Assembly: GCA_015222065.1 (NCBI GenBank)
Contig: JADFUQ010000154.1
Location: 1-18,422, forward strand
Source of the DNA: Bacteroidota bacterium
GTDB lineage: Bacteria; Bacteroidota; Bacteroidia; Bacteroidales; VadinHA17
Length of the DNA stretch: 18,422 nt
Direction of reading: 5' to 3'
Shown piece by piece: positions 7,695 to 14,055 of this stretch (position 1 is the stretch's first letter; every line of letters begins with the position of its first letter). The notes beneath the pieces are model-generated. The model was not told the origin of the DNA, searched no databases, and worked only from the letters and a program-made list of their open reading frames with translations. The position numbers and the translations under genes are program-made.

Positions 7695-8810
7695 ATGAAA
7701 CATTTTCTTTTCACTATTATGACACTTACATCACTACTTGCTTTTTTCCTGATTTCTCAATCGTTTGCCCAACAACCGGTATTCATGGAAACAAAAATTA
7801 TTGAAAACGCAGAAAATATTATAGCAGTGGACAATGTATGCGCCTGGCCTAATCTCACTAAAATGCCGGATGGGACTATTACAGCGCTTATTTTTAATAA
7901 ACCTTCCCATGGGTTGGAAGAGGGAAATGCGGTATGCTACGTCAGCAAAAATGGTGGCAGGTCCTGGGACTACATGGGAATACCGGTGCCTTATGAACCC
8001 GGGACAAACCGCATGAATCTGGCAGCCGGTCTTAGTAATGACGGTTCCCTTGTTACGCTTGTATCCGGATGGGGAGGTAAGGGTTTCCGTGAATATATCA
8101 TACCAAATGTGGTGAGCCGTTCACAGGATAACGGCAGAACATGGACCCGGAAAGGTTCTGTGAAACTTCCTGAAGGGGAGCCTGTTCTTATTCCGTTCGG
8201 TGACATTGTTCGGCTTGGTGGCAAAAAACTTGCTGCCTCTGCTTATGGGTATGTTAAGGGCAGGAAAAATAATTCTGCTTATCTTCTTTTTAGTTATGAT
8301 GACGGATATACATGGGGAGATGCGGTATACATGGGGATATTTAAAAATAAATACGGAGAATATAATGATTTTAACGAGGTTGCCACATTACGAATCAGAC
8401 CGGATCGCTGGCTTGCTGCAGCTCGAACGAACAGATCCAGTGATCTTGAACTTGTTGTATCTGAGGATGAAGGAAAAACGTGGCAAGTTCCTGAGACACT
8501 TAAAAATGGGACTATTTCCAGAAGAAGTGAACATCCGGCACACCTTCTTAAGCTTAATGACGGCCGTATATTGCTTACGTATGGCATTCGCTGGGGTACA
8601 CAAGGAATCGGTGCAAGGGTGAGCGAAAATGAAGGCAAAACATGGAGTGCTCCAATGGTAGTTATCTCACATGGTGGCACCGACAGCGGTTATCCAGCGA
8701 GTGTCCAGCTTGAGGACGGCACCATAGTCACGGCATATTATTCCAATGCAAATAAAAATCATACCCGTTACCACATGGGGTGCGTCCGGTGGAAACTGCC
8801 AAATTATTAG
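7695..8810 (+). CDS. Secreted sialidase-fold Asp-box (BNR) protein
   Basis: A 371-aa exported propeller protein of the sialidase/BNR superfamily. Residues 1-25 are a Sec signal peptide ending SQSFA, with cleavage expected before Gln26. Five Asp-box-like motifs follow: 84-91 (SKNGGRSW), 143-150 (SQDNGRTW), 200-207 (SYDDGYTW), 256-263 (SEDEGKTW) and 310-317 (SENEGKTW); the first and last have Asn for the Asp. MPDGT, LNDGRILLTYG and LEDGTIVTAYYSN are typical blade turns. No FRIP motif is seen, so true sialidase activity is not shown; it may be another exo-acting glycosidase or a binding propeller. It follows the FG-GAP gene by 39 bases and is probably co-transcribed. It is a distant relative of the unsecreted Asp-box protein at 352, giving an outside/inside pair. 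Confidence 0.87.
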   Translation: MKHFLFTIMTLTSLLAFFLISQSFAQQPVFMETKIIENAENIIAVDNVCAWPNLTKMPDGTITALIFNKPSHGLEEGNAVCYVSKNGGRSWDYMGIPVPYEPGTNRMNLAAGLSNDGSLVTLVSGWGGKGFREYIIPNVVSRSQDNGRTWTRKGSVKLPEGEPVLIPFGDIVRLGGKKLAASAYGYVKGRKNNSAYLLFSYDDGYTWGDAVYMGIFKNKYGEYNDFNEVATLRIRPDRWLAAARTNRSSDLELVVSEDEGKTWQVPETLKNGTISRRSEHPAHLLKLNDGRILLTYGIRWGTQGIGARVSENEGKTWSAPMVVISHGGTDSGYPASVQLEDGTIVTAYYSNANKNHTRYHMGCVRWKLPNY

Positions 8811-8827
8811 CGGCGCTTTTTTGCCGT
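8811..8827 (+). terminator. Weak hairpin after the secreted Asp-box gene
   Basis: CGGC (8811-8814) pairs with GCCG (8823-8826) around a T-rich loop, immediately after the stop and before TATTTTA. The stem is only 4-5 bp. The remaining ~90 bases to the next gene hold only its ribosome binding site. Confidence 0.2.
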
Positions 8828-8919
8828 ATTTTAAATAAAGATGAGCCTGGTTAGAGTTCTGAGTAACTAAAATTATTGATTCGATTGTTGAAAAAAAATG
8901 TAAATCCAGGGAGGAAATA

Positions 8920-9387
8920 ATGCCCAAAGAAATTATAACACGAAAAGCTTCAGATAACCCGTATCTTCATAAGGACTTTCATATAGCTTTAAACTATGGG
9001 ATCGATTATTTACACAAGAAATTTGGAGAGGGATCAGTTACTGAATATCTGAAACAATTTGCCGGCTCTTTCTATTCACCTTTGAAAAAATCTCTGAAAG
9101 AAAAAGGATTGATTGCTATTAAAGAGCACTATGAGAAAATTTATAAAATTGAAGGAGCTGAATTCAATATGAAATTATCGCGGAACGAGTTAATTATTCA
9201 TGTCCTTGCTTCGCCGGCAGTCACGCATATTAAAGCGAACGGACATCATATTTCTGAATTATTCCATGAGACTATAACCACTATTAACAGAACAATATGC
9301 CAGGACACTCCTTTCGAATTTGAGTTGCTTAAGTATAATAAGGGAAATGGTGCCAGTATTCAACGTTTTTTAAGAAGATCAAAATGA
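8920..9387 (+). CDS. Small conserved-looking protein of unknown function, paralogue of the next gene
   Basis: 155 aa, soluble, no signal peptide or membrane segment; I do not recognise the family with confidence. The N-terminal ~60 residues look helical (HKDFHIALNYGIDYLHKKFG). The rest looks mixed alpha/beta and ends TPFEFELLKYNKGNGASIQR. It aligns without gaps over residues 39-86 with residues 26-73 of the next protein (10 identities of 48, including G63, A80, F82, M84 and L86). The matched order continues through P99, H110-I111, R124 and F132-E133. A strong AGGGAGG site (8908-8914) supports this start. The TGA overlaps the next ATG as ATGA, so the two are translationally coupled and may form a heteromer. 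It has a single Cys (127), unlike its Cys-rich partner. Confidence 0.8.
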   Translation: MPKEIITRKASDNPYLHKDFHIALNYGIDYLHKKFGEGSVTEYLKQFAGSFYSPLKKSLKEKGLIAIKEHYEKIYKIEGAEFNMKLSRNELIIHVLASPAVTHIKANGHHISELFHETITTINRTICQDTPFEFELLKYNKGNGASIQRFLRRSK

Positions 9388-9827
9388 TTTCATGTACAGA
9401 ATTTATTCCTGCTTATAGTGAGCTTTTTAAGTATATTGAAGAAAAGGAAAGCAAAGTGGCGGTTGTCGATTTTTGGAATTACCTGTCAGATATCTTTCTG
9501 ACAAATCTCAAGGACCTTGTTACTAAAAATGGTATTCGTGGCTGTTGGATGTATTGGAACCATACCCTGAATGAAGAAGCGGCTGATTTCACAATGGAAT
9601 TGGATGAGGAAGCCGGAGAATTTACAATAACAATGCATCATTGTCCTTCTAAAGGCAGACTACTTGAATACAAACATATAAAACCTTATCGCGATTACTG
9701 TGAACATTGTGATGCCCTTTACCGTAGAGTGCTGGAACCACTTGGATTTGAATATGATATTGACCTCTCGAAAACAGATAAGGCACGTTGTTGTGTTAAG
9801 GTAAAAGATATTAAGAGAAAACGATAA
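9384..9827 (+). CDS. Small Cys-rich protein of unknown function, paralogue of the preceding gene
   Basis: 147 aa, soluble, start overlapping the preceding stop by 4 bases (ATGA). Seven cysteines (4, 54, 87, 106, 109, 136, 137) include C106-x-x-C109 and a C136-C137 pair. His85-His86 precede Cys87-Pro88. This could form a metal site or a thiol-based active site. The layout (helical N-terminus, G50, A67-D-F-T-M-E-L73, P88, H98-I99, R114, F122-E123) mirrors the preceding protein, pointing to an old tandem duplication. The C-terminal CEHC...FEYDIDL...ARCC pattern vaguely recalls L-2-amino-thiazoline-4-carboxylate hydrolase-like proteins, but I would not assign that function. It lies between secreted glycan proteins and the aminotransferase/NagA pair. 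Confidence 0.78.
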   Translation: MISCTEFIPAYSELFKYIEEKESKVAVVDFWNYLSDIFLTNLKDLVTKNGIRGCWMYWNHTLNEEAADFTMELDEEAGEFTITMHHCPSKGRLLEYKHIKPYRDYCEHCDALYRRVLEPLGFEYDIDLSKTDKARCCVKVKDIKRKR

Positions 9828-9838
9828 TTATAATATTA

Positions 9839-9980
9839 AGGATATAGTTTCACAAATTGATTAAAAAAAACCTTAATTTTCAGGTTTTATAAATAATTAG
9901 TTAAAAATGCAAAGTATAATGAAATTAGCCATTATCAAGGCATAAACATTAAAATTTCGATACAATAAACTAAACTGAAG
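9839..9980 (+). repeat. Composite intergenic repeat, copy C (uninterrupted)
   Basis: About 140 bases: an AAATTGATTAAAA lead-in, a hairpin, TATAAATAATTAGTTAAAA, and then the leader AATGCAAAG, TATAAT (9915-9920), GAAATTAGCCATTATC, and an AAGGCATAAACATT core ending GATACAATAAAC. Its first ~65 bases nearly duplicate 12513-12576. Its second part matches 3921-3988 and, in pieces, 61-110 and 12736-12905. This is the copy without insertions and serves as the reference. It fills the gap before the aminotransferase. Confidence 0.75.
9867..9888 (+). terminator. AT-rich hairpin in composite repeat C
   Basis: AAAACCT (9867-9873) pairs perfectly with AGGTTTT (9882-9888) around an 8-base loop, 40 bases after the preceding gene. 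It is conserved in position at 3833 and, with one mismatch, at 12537. This makes a weak terminator or a structural part of the repeat plausible. Confidence 0.45.
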
Positions 9981-9986
9981 ATTAAA

Positions 9987-11354
9987 ATGAATAAAAATTG
10001 GTGGAGAAAAAGCGCTGAAAATATACCGAATATTGTAATACGGCCGCCTGGTCCGAAATCGCTAAAAATGCATAAGAATACAACCCGCTATTTCAGAGGA
10101 TTGAGTTCGCAGGTAAAGCTATTTCCTGTCAGTTTTGAGGAGGGCCACGGGATTTCATTAACGGATGTTGACGGAAACAGATATCTTGATTTTTCGTCAG
10201 GTATTTATGTAACTTCGTTAGGACACTGTCATCCTAAAATAAGTGAAGCAGTGTCGAAATGGGCTAACAAACTAATGAACTGCCACGACTTCACAACACC
10301 GGTAAAGGAAAAGCTGGTGGAAAAGCTGGCCGGGATTTTACCCGGCAACCTTAACGGTATACAATTTTACAGCGATGGAGCGTCAGCCGTGGAAGCCGGA
10401 ATACGGGCTGCACGTGCAATTACAGGTAAACAAGAATTTATTTCCTGCTTTCGGGATTTCCATGGGAAATCAATGGGAGCGGTTAGTTTGGCACAAATGT
10501 TACGAGGTGATGTTTTTAGTTATGGTCCGACACGAGCACCTGGCTTTTACATGGTTCCCCGTCCGAATCCTTACAGACCAACCTTTGCTAAAGCAGACGG
10601 CTCTATTGATACGGACGGCTATATTGATTTCTATAAAGAATTCATACAGGAAGCTACTGTTGGCAATGTTTCCGCTTTTATTCTCGAACCGGCTCAGGGC
10701 TGGGGTGGTTCAATCTTCCCGCCGGATGATTTTTTTCCAAAATTGAGAAAGCTTTGTGATGAGAATAATATCCTGCTGTTCAGTGACGAAGTGCTTGCCG
10801 GAATGGGACGAACCGGAGAATGGCTATGTCTTGATAACTGGAATACGATTCCCGATATCGTTACTTTCGGTAAATCCTTTGGAAATGGTTTCCCGGTTAC
10901 TGCAATGGTTGTAAAAGAAGAATATGCCGATGCACTGGATTTAATATCAGCTTCCTCAAGTTATGGGGGCAATCCTATGGCCTGTGCCGCTGCTCTGGCT
11001 TCTATTGAAGTGATTGAAGAGGAAGATCTTCTTGAAAATGTGAGAACCGTAGGAAAATGGTTTTTAAAGCGAATGAAGAAGATGCAGGAAGAACACCCTA
11101 TTATCGGCGATATTAAAGGGAAGGGATTTCTGCTGGGGATTGAATTGGTCAAGGATAAACAGACGAAAGAACCATTCAATGAGGCAGGCAAACTGGTTTA
11201 TCAAAAGGCCTTTACTAAAGGATTGGCATGGATTCCGGCAGGACACATATTAAGAATGTCACCCCCGTTGATAATGGATGAAAAATTTGCTGCGATGGGA
11301 ATGGATATTATTGAGGAATCCATTACCGAAGTAGAAAAAGAATTTGGCTATTAA
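9987..11354 (+). CDS. Class III PLP-dependent aminotransferase
   Basis: 455 aa, normal length for the family (4-aminobutyrate, acetylornithine and related aminotransferases). Class III marks are in order: the FYSDGASAVEAGIRAARA cofactor-phosphate region, FHGKSMG, ILEPAQGWGG, SDEVLAGMGRTG with D267 as the pyridine-N partner, and FGKSFGNGFP with K296 as the expected Schiff-base lysine. These enzymes move an amino group between an omega-amino acid, amine or amino sugar and a keto acid. The substrate cannot be read from sequence. Three bases separate it from the NagA-like gene, so it is probably co-translated and may act on the same amino-sugar route. Composite repeat C lies just upstream and may carry the promoter. 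The SD is weak (GAAG at 9977-9980). Confidence 0.9.
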   Translation: MNKNWWRKSAENIPNIVIRPPGPKSLKMHKNTTRYFRGLSSQVKLFPVSFEEGHGISLTDVDGNRYLDFSSGIYVTSLGHCHPKISEAVSKWANKLMNCHDFTTPVKEKLVEKLAGILPGNLNGIQFYSDGASAVEAGIRAARAITGKQEFISCFRDFHGKSMGAVSLAQMLRGDVFSYGPTRAPGFYMVPRPNPYRPTFAKADGSIDTDGYIDFYKEFIQEATVGNVSAFILEPAQGWGGSIFPPDDFFPKLRKLCDENNILLFSDEVLAGMGRTGEWLCLDNWNTIPDIVTFGKSFGNGFPVTAMVVKEEYADALDLISASSSYGGNPMACAAALASIEVIEEEDLLENVRTVGKWFLKRMKKMQEEHPIIGDIKGKGFLLGIELVKDKQTKEPFNEAGKLVYQKAFTKGLAWIPAGHILRMSPPLIMDEKFAAMGMDIIEESITEVEKEFGY

Positions 11355-11357
11355 ATT

Positions 11358-12512
11358 ATGATATCTCTTACAGGCAGAATAATCACTCCAACCGGAATAC
11401 TGGACGGTGCGATTTGTATCGAAGATGGAATTATCACTAAAGTAGGCCCGGAATTACCAACTGGAGTAAAAAAAACTGATTTGGGCAATGCCTTTATTGT
11501 CCCAGGTTTTATTGATCTTCACATGCATGGCTTGCATCGTTTCCTTATTGACAACGGCCCGGAGAACCTGGCGGAAATATGCCGGATTCTGCCCCGGTAC
11601 GGTGTAACAGGATTTCTGCCGACTGTTGCTCCTCTCCCAAAAGGAGAAGATTCCGGGTTTTTAAAAATCCTGGCGAATGTTTTTTCTGAAGGTGCGGCCA
11701 TTTTTGGCTTTCATCTGGAGGGACCGTTTTTAAAATTGCTGGGCGCTCTGCCGCCGGAGGCATTAGGTAAAGCCGATCATGAACGGGTTTCTGCACTGAT
11801 CGAAGCAGCAAAACCATATCCTGCTGTTTTTAGCATCTCACCGGATTTTGAAAATATTATGGATTTAATTCCCATCATGGCTGCGGATAATACACCGGTA
11901 TTTATGACACATACTGCAGCCAATGTTGAACAAACACAGGCTGCCATTGAAGCGGGAGTTCGGCATGCAACCCATTTTTATGACGTTTTTCCCTGTCCTG
12001 CAGAGACAGATCCCGGCGTTCGCCCATGTGGTGCGGTTGAGGCTATTCTGGCAGACGACCGGGTCAGTGTAGATTTTATTCTGGACGGTGTGCATGTTAA
12101 TCCGGTTGCTGTGCGTATGGCACTGGCGTGTAAATCGCCCGATGGTGTTTGTCTTATAACCGATTCAAACGTTGGCGCCGGTTTACAACCAGGGCGTTAT
12201 ATTTTTGGAAAAAGCGGCGAAATTGAGATGAAGTTTGAAGGCGGTCCGGCGCGATTAACAGAAAATAATAATATGCCTGGTGGTTTAGCCGGAAGTGGCT
12301 TAACCATGGACAGGGCACTGAGAAATGCTGTAGATATACCCGGGGTTGATCTGGTACAGGCTATCCGAATGGTCAGTAGTAATCCCGCAAAAGTGATTGG
12401 CATTGAGGACCGTAAAGGAAAAATACAGGAAGGATACGATGCCGACCTTGTTGTTTTGGATGAGCAATTAAATGTTAAACAAACATGGATTGGCGGTGAA
12501 AAGTACTTATAA
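11358..12512 (+). CDS. nagA-like: NagA-like amidohydrolase (N-acetylglucosamine-6-phosphate deacetylase family)
   Basis: 384 aa, amidohydrolase superfamily. Metal and catalytic positions are present: H55-x-H57 in PGFIDLHMHG, E121 in HLEGPF, H185 in MTHTAAN, H206 in ATHFYD, and the catalytic D269 in LITDSN. DGVHVNP and the C-terminal PAKVIGIEDRKGKIQEGYDADLVVLD are typical. Classical NagA has T-H-L-[FY]-N-A-M followed by an R-[EQ]-P-G segment, whose Asn and Arg help hold the 6-phosphate. Here the aligned 16 residues read THFYDVFPCPAETDPG, with Asp209 for Asn and Thr217 for Arg. Hydrolysis of an N-acyl group from an amino sugar is likely, but the phosphate may be absent or placed differently. 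It is 3 bases after the aminotransferase and precedes composite repeat D. Confidence 0.88.
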   Translation: MISLTGRIITPTGILDGAICIEDGIITKVGPELPTGVKKTDLGNAFIVPGFIDLHMHGLHRFLIDNGPENLAEICRILPRYGVTGFLPTVAPLPKGEDSGFLKILANVFSEGAAIFGFHLEGPFLKLLGALPPEALGKADHERVSALIEAAKPYPAVFSISPDFENIMDLIPIMAADNTPVFMTHTAANVEQTQAAIEAGVRHATHFYDVFPCPAETDPGVRPCGAVEAILADDRVSVDFILDGVHVNPVAVRMALACKSPDGVCLITDSNVGAGLQPGRYIFGKSGEIEMKFEGGPARLTENNNMPGGLAGSGLTMDRALRNAVDIPGVDLVQAIRMVSSNPAKVIGIEDRKGKIQEGYDADLVVLDEQLNVKQTWIGGEKYL

Positions 12513-12580
12513 GAACATAGCTTCGTAAATTGATTAAAAAAAACCTTAATTTTCAGATTTTATAAATAATTAGTTAATAA

Positions 12581-12728
12581 TCGGCAGTCCACAGTCATCA
12601 GTCCACAAAAAATTTAATAACAATCGAATAATTATAACACGTACTTAATCATATTCCCGATAAATCGGGACTGAAAGGTATAAATAGTCCAGTCTTCAGA
12701 TTGCCGACTGCCGACTGTGGACTGCCGA
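12581..12728. mobile_element. Small 148-bp element with 16-bp perfect terminal inverted repeats (MITE-like)
   Basis: TCGGCAGTCCACAGTC at 12581-12596 is the exact reverse complement of 12713-12728. The interior is AT-rich and holds a second palindrome, TCCCGATAAATCGGGA (12655-12670), plus the CAGTCTTCAGATTGCCGACT end shared with position 1-56. There is no coding capacity. Partial relatives occur at 1-56 and 3870-3917. A non-autonomous transposable element or a REP-like palindromic repeat fits; no transposase lies in the window. Confidence 0.55.
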
Positions 12729-12756
12729 CTTGATAAAACAAAGTATAATGAACCGA

Positions 12757-12812
12757 GCATGACAAAAACAAAACCATTTTGACACACACAAGGATGATTA
12801 TTTTTGTTATGC
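12757..12812. repeat. Imperfect inverted repeat inside the 98-base insert
   Basis: GCATGACAAAAA (12757-12768) pairs with TTTTTGTTATGC (12801-12812) at 11 of 12 positions across a 32-base spacer. It lies within the sequence that interrupts the leader repeat between two ATGAA copies (12748-12752 and 12851-12855). Confidence 0.4.
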
Positions 12813-12922
12813 GAGCTACATCTGACCATTGAAAATTAAATTATAAACAGATGAAATTAACCATATATAAAGCCATAAATATTAGAAATCTGATACAAAC
12901 TAAATATGGAGGAAAATAATAG

Positions 12923-13855
12923 ATGAAAAAATTTGATTATAACCCTTCCCAATGGGTACCGTTTAGGGACAAAAAGATTATTGAAAATGTCAGAAACATT
13001 AAGAGGGAAGACATTGCTAAACACCATAATCCCGAGTATAAAATCAGAGTTGTGCCGGATCCTGATATCGAATTTCTTTGGATAACGGATATATTCAGCC
13101 GTATTGTCCGGTCTATGGAAACCGGGGAAAAACTTGTGATGATACTACCCAATCCGTGTCCTTCTTATAAGTATGTCGCACGCCTGATAAACGCTTGTAA
13201 AATTGATTGTAGAAATGTGTATGCCTTTGCCATGGATGAATACGCCGATGAGAACGGCAATATCGCACCGGAAGATTGGGAATTTGGTTTTACACATGCG
13301 ATGTACAAATATTTTCTTTATGAAATTGATGAAGCACTGCGACCACCGAAAGAACAAATCATCGGTTTTACAAATGAGAACCTGAAGGATTACGGTAAGA
13401 TGATTACCGATATGGGTGGCGCTGATATATGCTACAGCGGCCCAGGCTGGACAGGGCACCTGGCATTCATTGAGCCGGATGCACCCGAGTTCAGGGCGCC
13501 GTTGGAAGAATGGAAAGAAATGGGACCACGTATATGTACATTAAGTCCTTTTACACTTGCTCAAAACTCACTTCACGGTAGTTTCGGAAAAAGTGGGGAT
13601 CTGTCTGTTGTGCCTCCAAAAGCAGCTACTATAGGGCCGGCTGAAGTGATTAATGCGAAACATCGCTTCGATTTCCATTCTCTTTCAGTTCACGGAACCA
13701 CTACATCCTGGCAGCGATTGATAACGCGACTGGTACTGCATGGTCCGGTAACACCCCTGGTGCCGGAATCGATCTTGCAAACCCTGAGGACAGATGTTTA
13801 CGTTTCAGAGACCATTGCGCAAAATATAGAACCGGATTGGAATAAGGGATATTAA
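12923..13855 (+). CDS. nagB-like: NagB-like protein (glucosamine-6-phosphate deaminase fold) with altered active site
   Basis: 310 aa, longer than E. coli NagB (266 aa). The fold is recognised from FAMDEYAD (D105-E106, matching the catalytic Asp72 region) and GPGWTGHLAFIEPD (matching GxGxDGHIAFNEP). H179 and E184 align with His143 and Glu148, but T177 replaces Asp141 of the ring-opening triad. The phosphate pocket also differs: the P-T-G-G-T-P loop is P76-N-P-C-P-S81, the Arg172 position is Leu217 (NSL for NSR), and the Lys208 region reads HGTTTSWQ without Lys. Classical deamination of glucosamine-6-phosphate is therefore doubtful; isomerisation or deamination of a non-phosphorylated sugar, or a binding role, is possible. 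GGAGGA at 12908-12913 supports the start. It stands alone between composite repeat D and a long inverted repeat. Confidence 0.85.
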   Translation: MKKFDYNPSQWVPFRDKKIIENVRNIKREDIAKHHNPEYKIRVVPDPDIEFLWITDIFSRIVRSMETGEKLVMILPNPCPSYKYVARLINACKIDCRNVYAFAMDEYADENGNIAPEDWEFGFTHAMYKYFLYEIDEALRPPKEQIIGFTNENLKDYGKMITDMGGADICYSGPGWTGHLAFIEPDAPEFRAPLEEWKEMGPRICTLSPFTLAQNSLHGSFGKSGDLSVVPPKAATIGPAEVINAKHRFDFHSLSVHGTTTSWQRLITRLVLHGPVTPLVPESILQTLRTDVYVSETIAQNIEPDWNKGY

Positions 13856-13913
13856 GGATGGTTAATTAGTGTTTGTTTATAATGTAAGAGATATTAGAAA
13901 TATTTTGAATATC

Positions 13914-13978
13914 GAACAAGGATTAACGATTTTAGATTTTAGATTTTCAGCTACTTCGTAAATCGTTAATCCTTGTTC
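13914..13978. repeat. 19-bp perfect inverted repeat between NagB-like and ceramidase-like genes
   Basis: GAACAAGGATTAACGATTT (13914-13932) is the exact reverse complement of 13960-13978, with a 27-base loop containing a tandem TAGATTT repeat. CCTTGTTC is partly repeated after the right arm. No T-run follows, so a REP-like or MITE-like palindrome is likelier than a simple terminator. The rest of the 200-base gap is AT-rich without other recognisable signals. Confidence 0.8.
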
Positions 13979-14055
13979 CTTGTTCTTAAATCAATTTATA
14001 CTTACTTTATGGACAAGCACTAATTAGATTATTTCATTTAAATTATTTAAGACCT

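Larger units (their letters stand above)
12513..12905 (+). repeat. Composite intergenic repeat, copy D (with two insertions)
   Basis: This 410-base gap before the NagB-like gene is an expanded version of the composite repeat. 12513-12576 copies 9839-9902; its hairpin AAAACCT/AGATTTT has one mismatch. An inverted-repeat element follows at 12581-12728. TATAAT is at 12744-12749, then a 98-base insert (12753-12850) flanked by ATGAA, then the rest of the leader (12854-12905: ATTAACCATATA, AAAGCCATAAATATTAGAAA, CTGATACAAAC). Confidence 0.65.

Noticed and set aside
8200..8622. 140-codon open frame overlapping the secreted Asp-box gene in another frame
   Set aside because: The main frame carries five Asp-box-like motifs; the alternative has no motif and no ribosome binding site.
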